Below the pieces are notes generated by a model. That model searched no databases. It was not told the origin of the DNA and saw only the letters and a program-made list of their open reading frames with translations. Both the position numbers and the translations under genes were made by a program. A DNA stretch of 64,000 nt from Apostichopus japonicus (Eukaryota > Echinodermata > Holothuroidea > Aspidochirotida > Stichopodidae), in the NCBI RefSeq assembly GCF_037975245.1, contig NC_092582.1, forward strand, positions 19,308,577 through 19,372,576. Direction: 5' to 3'. Each line of letters begins with the position of its first letter. Position 1 is the first letter of the stretch. This document shows, in pieces, positions 56,198-64,000 of the stretch.

Positions 56198-58759
56198 GTG
56201 AATAACAACAAGGGTGAAATGTAGCAATGATTGGTTCCGTTACAGGTATGATATAGTATAGTACCCACCGTACTGTGGAGTGGGTTTACAAAAGTTTCAT
56301 ATATCATGATTTGTGGCTGCAAACAAATTGCGGACAATATAACAAGTTCGTGAAAAGCGTTTGTTCGCCTTTCAACTTCAAGTGAATGGTGATACCTTAA
56401 GGCTATACGCATATAGGCCTAACACCATTGAGATCCCATACTAGTCACAGCCAAGGATGGTCCATGAGTGTTTCAGAACAGTGAACTTAATAAGTATCCT
56501 ACCATTTGTCTTCAATGGAGTTTATAGTTTAGATGATTGTGCTTAAAGACATTTTGCAAAGTTCAGAGCTTAATTATGTGTAAGTTATGCAGGATAAATC
56601 CTATATAATAAACTCGTAAGAGTGCTGCAACTACTAAATAACTTAAGGCCTACAGTATTATGCCTGATCATTGCCATAACTTCAGCATTCGTATGTGTGT
56701 ATTTATTTATTCAAATGTTTCCATACATAGAAAATGATTGTTTAATAACTTCAGTGCAACGTCTTGTTCTGTATTTATACAACTGTACAATGTCATTGGA
56801 TAGGAATACAGGGAGTAGGGCAAGCCCCTGGAAGCTGCAGCACATTTATAAAAAGAAAATACATGTCAAAATATGGATTTGCCCAAACTTTGTTTGGAGT
56901 GCCTAGTGAATCCTATTGGGGGCCCAGGTGCAAAGCCCACAGAATCTCTAGCAGTTTGTGATGTTTCCTGTTTCCTTGTAGGCTTCTAGTCACATCAAAG
57001 CACAAACTACATGGCAGAAAGAATTCAATTTCAGAGAAATGTCTGACACAGACCCAGTGTAGGCCTACTATTGCAACGTATACACTATTGCGGAAATTAA
57101 TTACAGTAAATGATTGGGTGGGGTGCATGTGGGCACTGCTGACCCCTTAGATTTCACCATAGGTATAACAGCTTATGATGATCATGACGTGAGAATTATC
57201 ATTGCAGAGAACATATATTGCAACACTTAATTCCTGAGAGTTGTAGTTTAATTATTTTGTTGACAGTCTTTCGCCAACAAAGAAGATTATATATCATCAG
57301 GAAGATTATCACCTGATGAGTTGAAAGCAAAACTGGCCACACCAGATCCATTCCTTGAGAGAATCAGAAGGTAATCTTTATATCCTATTACTAGACGATA
57401 TAAGAGTGATTGATGTTTTACGTAACAGTGGCAGAGAGAGTGACATTCAACGGGAAAGACCCCATCCCAGTAAGACTGCTTATTGTAAAGGCAGGCTTTT
57501 GGGGTTTCATTGATTACCATGGTAATGTCACTGTGCAGCCTACAGGCCTGCTGTCGGTTCAATTACATTCAAACGAGTGGTTGATTAACGAAAAGAAAAC
57601 CTCAGTACACAGATCACAGTACACAGAACCTCAGTACACGCCAAATAGACTCGGATCATATAGGAACTCCTGTAATGTAATAATCCATTCCACAAAAATA
57701 GTAATTGTTCAAAAAAGACGGATAAATTAACACTTCAAATAAAATAATCAAAATGTTGAAAGAAAAGAAAACCTTAGTACCGCAGATCACAGTACACAGA
57801 ACCTCAGTACACGCCAAATAGATTCGGATCACATAGGTACTCCAGTAATGTCATAATTCATTCCACAAAAAAGTAATTGTTCAGAAAAGACGGATTATTT
57901 TAACACTTCAAATAAAATAATCTAAATGGAGGCAACGCTACGAGAGCTGTAAATTAATGACCGCTCTGAACCACTGCTCAGAAGAATCGAAGAATCTCTC
58001 CACCAAAAAGTCCACATGTGTGCAAACCAGGAGTTCTCTGATTAGGTACATGTATAGGTAGAGAGTAGAGACATCATTTGGATTGCTTTTTTTGTGTAAT
58101 TGTAGTTTTGTTTCTTAATGTTCACCTAAATGTTAAGAGTATCTCTGTTAGTGCCATTCATATTGTGTTAGTACTCTACTGAACTCTGTGTTACATATTT
58201 TTGTCTGTATTTGCATAATACGAGAAATAAATTTAAAATGAATTTAAAAATTTGTAAGACCATAGACCATACATAATAAGGATTAACACAATACTCCACC
58301 ATCAAGAATATGAATACATGGGGAATGTGTAAAACTTATGATCGCTCAGACTGGTCAGAACCAGTCTGAACAAGACTGGTCAGGACCAGTTTGAACATTG
58401 GGGGGCTGAGTGTCACAAATTTACAGATATTTCCGTTAATTGTTAATAGTGAGACTGTACTAAGTGCTTGATTTGACATGTGAAGAGCATCCTGTGTTCC
58501 TCTTTCATCTTTCAGATGTCATTTGAATGATATGGAGAACATCCCTCCATTCATCCTGACCGGACTCTTCTTTGTCCTTGCAGCCAACCCAACCTTAGAC
58601 TCTTGTAACTGGCATTTCCGGATTTTCTTGGCATCCAGAATTCTCCATTCCATATGCTACATCCTAGCCTTGCCTCAACCGTCTCGTCTTTTGTGTTTCA
58701 CTGTTGGGTTTGTGACAACTTGTTCGATGTTGTTGAGAGCAATCGCTGCTGTCTGGTGA
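56081..58759 (+). CDS. MGST1: Microsomal glutathione S-transferase 1-like, 3 exons
   Basis: Joins 56081-56197, 57267-57370 and 58516-58759 give 154 residues, against 155 in mammalian MGST1. The splice sites are gtgaat/gttgacag and gtaatc/ctttcag, with phases 0 and 2. This MAPEG-family enzyme sits in ER or outer mitochondrial membranes as a trimer and conjugates glutathione to electrophiles and reduces lipid peroxides (family knowledge). Four membrane helices are visible, at about 12-35, 83-99, 107-126 and 132-152. The glutathione-site signature R74-x-H76-x-N78-x2-E81 (RRCHLNDMENIPPF) is intact, as are Y122 and R131 in YILALPQPSR. The stress-sensing Cys49 of rat MGST1 is replaced here by Tyr47 (FANKEDY). 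The frame is intact; likely functional. Confidence 0.9.
57267..57370 (+). CDS. MGST1: MGST1-like exon 2
   Basis: 104 nt after the acceptor gttgacag. It encodes SFANKEDYISSGRL to FLERIRR, the cytosolic loop that carries Cys49 in rat. It ends in phase 2 before gtaatc. It is too short for standard ORF calling. Confidence 0.85.
57590..57925 (+). repeat. 172-bp tandem duplication in MGST1 intron 2
   Basis: Two adjacent copies begin gaaaagaaaacc at 57590 and 57762. They share cagtacacgccaaatag and acttcaaataaaataat and are about 90% alike by eye. Non-coding. Confidence 0.85.
58347..58368. repeat. Perfect hairpin in MGST1 intron 2
   Basis: CAGACTGGT and ACCAGTCTG are separated by four bases. A partial copy of the same unit follows at 58372-58395. 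Confidence 0.6.
58516..58759 (+). CDS. MGST1: MGST1-like exon 3
   Basis: Acceptor tctttcag. It encodes CHLNDMENIPPF to the TGA at 58757-58759, covering helices 2-4. The C-terminus is AIAAVW. Confidence 0.92.
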
Positions 58760-59784
58760 TGAACTCCATTCACTAGTGTCTTACCAATTAATTAAATGAT
58801 GTCATTAATGTTGTCTATATTAAAAATTAATGACACATAGTTTATAAAGGAATGAGATGTGGGGTTTCCCTTTAAGGACCCAAAACAAGTATTCAATGAT
58901 CATGATAACATATGGATGAGCATCTGAGAATGGCCATTCAACAATTTTTACATTTTATTTCCTTTTTCAGAATGTAAGCTTCTCATTAATCAAAGTAGGG
59001 GTGGGGGACTGAGGGGGAGGGGAGGGGGAGGATGACATCAGTTGTAGCTGGTATGTTTAAATACAACAACAATGGATGTGGAGAAGAAAACAAGATTTAA
59101 AAAAATGTCTTGTGTAGGTAAAAATGTAAAAATTGGGCTAACATATTCAAACCGGTAGCAGGATGATCTTCACATGGTCTTCAAAGAATATTCCTGCTTG
59201 GATCGAAACGTCAGGCAAGCCCCAAGTTTTTCAAACAAGAACTGATAACATTCTATACCAACATCAAATACCAAGAAACATTTAACAGTCCAGTGGACAA
59301 ATCAGTACTAATAAATTATTGAGGCAAAACTAGCACTTACATGAAAAGTTTAGAAATAATTTAAACGGATCTGTAAGATTTGCCAAAATTGTTTAACAGC
59401 TCAGAGAAAGAACAGTTAGTTACCCCATTACATGATGAAGCCAAGATGGTATGGACTCCCAAGCCTCCCTACATGTATCAATTGCAAACAATACAGTCTT
59501 GCTCTTAAAGTGACATTCCATGGGCAGACAAAGTGGTACTAATAAGGAAGTGAACAAAATCTGGACTCAAACAACAAACAACAAAATACCCTTTAGGGGT
59601 TGTTGGCTCCAAAGTCAAAACATTGGTGTTCAGCTGTTTGAAGTATAGGTGGATAATTTAAGTTTACTAATAAATATATGCAGCAGGAGACAAGGTTGAT
59701 ATTGCAGCTACTACCACAAAGGAAAACACCTGTCAAATGTCAGGAATGTACTTGTTTGAAATGTTTTAAAAACTTGTAAACTGC
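58760..59784. other. 3' flank of MGST1-like gene
   Basis: 3' UTR and then intergenic DNA. A G/A-rich patch is at 58998-59032. No canonical AATAAA is obvious close to the stop, so the polyadenylation point is undetermined. Confidence 0.4.
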
Positions 59785-60215
59785 CTTGTACACTACCTTC
59801 CTTATGCACGACCTTGTGTACTACCTTATGTACTACCTTATGTACTACCTTGTACACTACCTTGTACAGTACCTTGTACAGTACCTTGTACACTACCCTG
59901 TGCACTACCTTGTGCACTACCTTGTACAGTACCTTGCATACTACCTTTAGTACTACCACGTGCACTACCTTGCACAATACCTTGCACACTACCTTGTACA
60001 CTACCTTGCACACTATCTTGTACACTACCTTGTACACTACCTTGTACAGTACCTTGTGTACTACCTTAAGTACTACCTTGTGCACTACCTTGTGCACACT
60101 ATCTTGTACACTACCTTGTACACTACCTTGTACAGTACCTTGCACACTACTCTGTACACTACCTTGTACACTACCTTGTGTACTACCTTGTGTACTACCT
60201 TGTATATTACCTTGT
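59785..60215. repeat. 12-bp minisatellite (accttgtacact)
   Basis: About 35 imperfect copies of a 12-bp unit, ctaccttgtaca with t/c and g/a variants. The period is a multiple of three, so all frames look open and read as Thr-Thr-Leu-Tyr or Val-Val-His-Lys repeats. These are not genes. Confidence 0.92.
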
Positions 60216-60689
60216 TTTGTTTGTAACTAATTTTTCCTGCCAAAAAATATCAGAAGGGGAGGCTAAGGCTCTCTGTGAATCCATTCCTCAAAAATCAAGA
60301 AGATTTTATGTTTGAAAATGTTGAGGAATGTCAGCATTCTTAAATTTGGGGCCAGTTCTGATGAACTTTAGTTTATGACCATGCGTTGCTCACAGGTTTT
60401 CATTGACAATTTCTTACCGTGAAAGATATTTGTGTTTGAAACATTGAGTCATATTCATCTTTTATTTGTTTTATTCGTTTTATTGACATAGTGAATGGAA
60501 TAAGTTAGTTCCAATTCAAAGCTTTTCTAATCAAAATAAAATATGATGAACTGGATGACTTTCTTTGTTTTTTGTGTGGTTATGATGATAATCATAACCT
60601 TTGCATTCATGATGGCGTATGTGTCTGTTTGTGCGATTTATATAGTTTATATATATATACATATTTGGTGTGTAGAAGTACCACATTAA

Positions 60690-61430
60690 CTTTTTTGTGG
60701 AGTTCGAGGGCCATTTGGGGTCACCAGGGGTCAAATTGTGCAAACTTGAAAACAAGATATCTCAAGAAGGTAAGCTTGGGCAGATCTCATATTTAATATA
60801 TATATGAACAACATTAATTTCAATTATGGTGGAGGTCAAAGTTCATTTAGGAAGCTTGGGCAGATTTCATACTTGGTATGAAGGTGTATAACATTGAGTA
60901 CAATAAGCCTATTGATTTTGGTGGAGGTCAAAGGTCATTTGGGGTAAAGAGGTCGGTGGTGAAAGCCTTGTAAACACGATATTGCATAAAGGGAACTTTG
61001 GACAGATCTCATATGAAATTCAAGGAGCCTATCATTGCGTTTGGTGTGAAGGCGTATAACATTGAATGAAAGAAGCCTATTGATTTTGGTGGAGGTAAAA
61101 GGTCATTTGAAGTCAACAAACACCAAACATTTACTTCACTCCCCTCTTACCTCTCTCTACACTAACGCACCTACCTAAACATGATATTGCAAGGGAAGCT
61201 TGGACAGATAGCATATTTGGTATGTAATTGTACCACATTGAGTATAAGAAGCCTAATGTTGTGGGCGGAGGTCAATGATCGTTTGAGTTCTCCAGGGGTC
61301 AAATTCTGAAAACCATGTTTTACACAATACTTCAACAAGGACTGATGTCATATTTAGTATGTCGATGTATCACATTTAGTACAAGAAGCATGTTGTAGAG
61401 GTCAATGGTCATTTCAGGACAGCCCGTGTC
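60690..61430. repeat. Diverged ~140-150 bp tandem repeat with DR1-like sites
   Basis: About five units share aagcttgggcagatctcata, acattgagta, agaagcctattgatttt and ggtggaggtcaaaggtcatt. The last contains AGGTCA-A-AGGTCA exactly at 60925-60937, with one- or two-base variants in neighbouring units. There is no coding potential. Confidence 0.75.
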
Positions 61431-61859
61431 TGTGAATGTTTTGTTTGTCACATCACAATGCTTTTCACTGTATTAATATACAAAAATTACGACAGATTCA
61501 TGAAGAAAACTGCTCATGTTACATCATCGGAACCACAATGCATTTTTGCATTCTGGTTTAAACCTTTACTTAAAAAACAAGAAATATAAGGTATATGTCA
61601 ACCCTATTTTGCTATTTGTGGGATGCAAACCTTCTGAAGTGCCGAGCTTATAAAGAGATACATTATTATTATGAATGAAACAATTGTAGCCTATACTAAC
61701 CTTACGCAAGTATAGTGTTCAGTGATAATGATCCTCCAAAGTGGATGGCACTAACAGTATAGATAACCAGAATGCAAAATGCATTGACGTGTCGATTACT
61801 TCATTGCACTACACTTCTGCTTGTTAACCAGAAATAGCAGTTCCAATATAAACCAGGCG
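61431..61859. other. No gene seen
   Basis: AT-rich DNA between the tandem repeat and the GC/purine-rich debris. Nothing recognised. Confidence 0.4.
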
Positions 61860-62426
61860 CGTATCCAGGGGGGGCGTTGGGGGCGCGCGCCCCCCGGGTA
61901 AGAAAAAGAGGAGAGAGAAAAAAGAGAAGAAAAAAGGGAAAAAAAGAGGGGGGAGAAAAGAGGAGGAGGAGAGGAAGGAAGGGAAAAGAAAAAGAAGAAA
62001 GAGAGAAAAAGGAGAAAAGGAGGGAGTACACTAAAAGAAAAACGTCAAGACACCGGGAAGAGAAAGAGGAACAGTGGCATCATAACAGCGCTGATCCCTA
62101 TTATATACACATGGCCGGGTAGCCAGTGACGGATCGAAGATTCCGGAAGGGGCGTGCGCCTCACCCTACCCCTTACACCGACAACTCCATTTTTGACGTT
62201 TCCATTTTCCCTCTCTCACTAATGTATCTATATATATATATATACTATATATGGTCTATCATAACGCGTGTGTGTGTATGGACACCTTAAACAATAATGA
62301 AACCAACTGTGGCTGGTCTCGAACTCGACCGAGTCGTCGGGGAACATGACGCATTTCGGGAAGGGACGACCGCCCCCCCCCCCCCCGAGCATATTTTTGT
62401 TATGATATCGCTAGTAATTTCAAAAT
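61860..62426. repeat. GC-rich repeat ends and purine tract
   Basis: 61863-61900 has gtatccagggggggcg and a gcgcgcgcccccc run. An almost pure A/G tract follows to about 62035. Then come ggccgggtagccagtgacgg near 62113 and a C run at 62375-62388. Such run-on GC blocks are common at ends of old transposons, but I cannot define one. The tract also makes an 81-codon Lys/Arg/Glu frame that I reject. Confidence 0.5.
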
Positions 62427-62560
62427 AGAAAATGCTTAGATGCAACTTTCAAGGCCTGGGAAGTGTCATTTCAAGCGATCTGGGAGGTATTTTCGGCCAA
62501 TTTTTTTTTTGTACGCTTCGCGCCAACTCATGGTGGCGCTTCGCTAAGATAGTTTGCCCA
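62427..62560. repeat. Dispersed repeat, copy 1
   Basis: Shares with 63575-63700 the run ttttcaag-like start, gatctggg[a/g]ggtat, ttgtacgct[t/g]cgcgcca and tggtggcgct[t/c]cgct[a/t]agatag. Same orientation, about 1.14 kb apart. Possibly one transposon family or a local duplication. Confidence 0.65.
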
Positions 62561-63574
62561 CAGGCTTCGCCCCTCCCTTGGCAATTTCTTCGCTACGCGC
62601 CTGTTCGGTTTGTAAAGCAAACAGCAGATATCACATCATATCAGTGAGCATAATAATGGCGGTTCCAGGATGAGCAGCCTCAAAACTGTCGATGTGTGTA
62701 GTCAAAGGAGCCCAATACGATTTGGGGCTGTAACGACTTGCCCGAAAAATATAACCGAAATTTTTCGCGCGCTCCGCATGTTAATGTCAATATCATATAA
62801 GCAAGCATCGGTTATTACATCGCACTGTGCCATCGTGTACCGTACGGTCCGTGGAAGTTTCGCAGAATACCGCGGGATGCTAATGTAAACAACGAAATGT
62901 CTTATGTAGATGGAGAAAAAGCATGGAGGTCCAATTATGTCGAATTCTCTTTTACATTAGTAATGGCGAATTAGTCGGCCAAGCTTAGAACTGTTTATTA
63001 ATTATTATATTGCCCGAATTTTCAGAAAAAATATTTGGTTGGGGTGGGGGCCGCAGCCCCCCCCCCCGCCTCCTACGCCTATGTGTGTAGTGTTCGGTTT
63101 AGGAATATCTGGTATTTTCATTTCCTTCAACCAAGTTTTATAATAGCCGTTATAAGAGGTTTTAATATTTGTACACCAATAATGTCTGAATTTTCGAAAA
63201 TTTCCTGACCAACAATCTTCATCATACTTCCCTCTACTCGTGTAATTTTGACCGGTCTGTTAGGGGTTGAAGGAGGTTTTTCTATATTGGTTGTCCATAG
63301 ATGACATTTCTTGCAACATTATGGGTATGTCTTGAAGTGAGTTTATTCCCGAATGTGAATTTTCAAATTCTGAACAAATAATGGGCTGAAAACCTTGAAA
63401 AGTGGGGCTGTCGGGTATTGTGGGCCGCGACGTAGAATCACCTACAGAAGCAATGATCCACAGGACATGCGATGAGGTCGAATATGATGTGTGACTGGTG
63501 AAATCTTCAAAAAGGTTATGGATGGAAAAAAAAAACTATTGGGAAATACCTGGTTCTCAGGCAAAAGTGTACAA
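62561..63574. other. No gene seen; C-run at 63057
   Basis: Contains gggtgggggccgcagccccccc at about 63043-63067, then cctcctacgcctatg, another transposon-end-like block. No ORF is supported. Confidence 0.4.
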
Positions 63575-63700
63575 TCTGGTTGGTCATTTTCAAGCCCGAG
63601 AAGAGCCATTTCCGGTGATCTGGGGGGTATAGAAACCAGAAATTTTCTTGTACGCTGCGCGCCACCCGATGGTGGCGCTCCGCTTAGATAGTAATTCGCG
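63575..63700. repeat. Dispersed repeat, copy 2
   Basis: Second copy of the 62427-62560 repeat. It is followed by cgcgccccgggttagacgcccc, which the first copy lacks. The 96-codon minus-strand frame across it is repeat-derived. Confidence 0.65.
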
Positions 63701-64000
63701 CCCCGGGTTAGACGCCCCTGTAAACGGCCCAAACTATTATATTTTGATATTCAATTACAACTGTGGCATGATAAAGGTCAGTCTACTGCAGACCTGTCAA
63801 CCTGTTTGACCAAAAAATAGGGAGAATAACATTTTTCAGGGCAAAAAAACCGGGAGAATAAGGGGAAAATAGGGAGGTTGGTAATTTTCAACTGAAATTA
63901 TATAAATACTCCTAATAAATAGTCTACAGTACCGCTCATGTATAACTGGACATGTGTACGCGCACAGGATCGTATAAAAGACGGAAGTACAATGGCGTAT
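63701..64000. other. No gene seen
   Basis: AT-rich DNA to the window end, with an A/G-rich stretch at 63810-63880. Nothing recognised. Confidence 0.4.

Noticed and set aside
59711-60230. 144- and 138-codon frames of VVHK or CTTL repeats
   Set aside because: Generated by the 12-bp minisatellite, with open frames on both strands.
61877-62122. 81-codon Lys/Arg/Glu-rich frame
   Set aside because: Produced by a purine tract; no family match and no splice context.

Overview
The window is eukaryotic, AT-rich and intron-bearing, and looks like a marine invertebrate animal genome. Echinoderm or another deuterostome is my best guess, but that is inference from the fibrinogen-related genes and the Tx1/L1-like, Ty3/gypsy and hAT-like repeats, not proof. 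Only three loci look like host genes. Most of the rest is mobile or satellite DNA.

Layout. (1) 1-15.9 kb: a minus-strand gene for a secreted fibrinogen-related (FReD) protein in seven exons with consistent splice phases. It encodes signal peptide, short Cys-rich exon, Thr-rich linker, TIL domain, second Cys-rich module plus EGF, then FReD. It has one in-frame TGA in the TIL exon. Its last intron is swollen to 10.2 kb by a 5'-truncated Jockey/I-like LINE, a 1.7-kb foldback element made of TACCGCGGTAA-type subrepeats, and a dead Tx1/L1-like LINE. (2) 16-19.7 kb: LINE debris, a compound microsatellite and a tRNA-like SINE relic. (3) 19.68-40.01 kb: a 20.3-kb unit bounded by terminal inverted repeats and a 9-bp direct repeat. 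A 179-bp satellite fills both arms in opposite orientation. The interior carries a hAT-type element, and an intact, young Ty3/gypsy retrotransposon sits inside the right arm. (4) 40.3-49.7 kb: a second, broken copy of the FReD locus in the same order and orientation, interrupted by a decayed Ty3/gypsy pol. (5) 50-64 kb: an AT-rich foldback with a tRNA-like core, a complete three-exon MGST1-type microsomal glutathione transferase gene (56081-58759), then minisatellites, a repeat family carrying DR1-like motifs, and GC-rich repeat debris.

How the parts relate. The two FReD copies are a tandem duplication, and comparing them shows which intron DNA was inserted later. The gypsy element duplicated ATAC from a satellite monomer, so the two right-hand satellite blocks are one array split by the insertion. 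Without the gypsy element the large unit would be about 11.7 kb. The gypsy element keeps gag, pol with all catalytic motifs, nearly identical LTRs, and an extra ORF with two C2H2 zinc fingers where envelope genes normally lie. The most unusual structures are the satellite-armed inverted-repeat unit and this zinc-finger ORF.

Everything here is read by eye. No alignment, splice prediction or database search was run.
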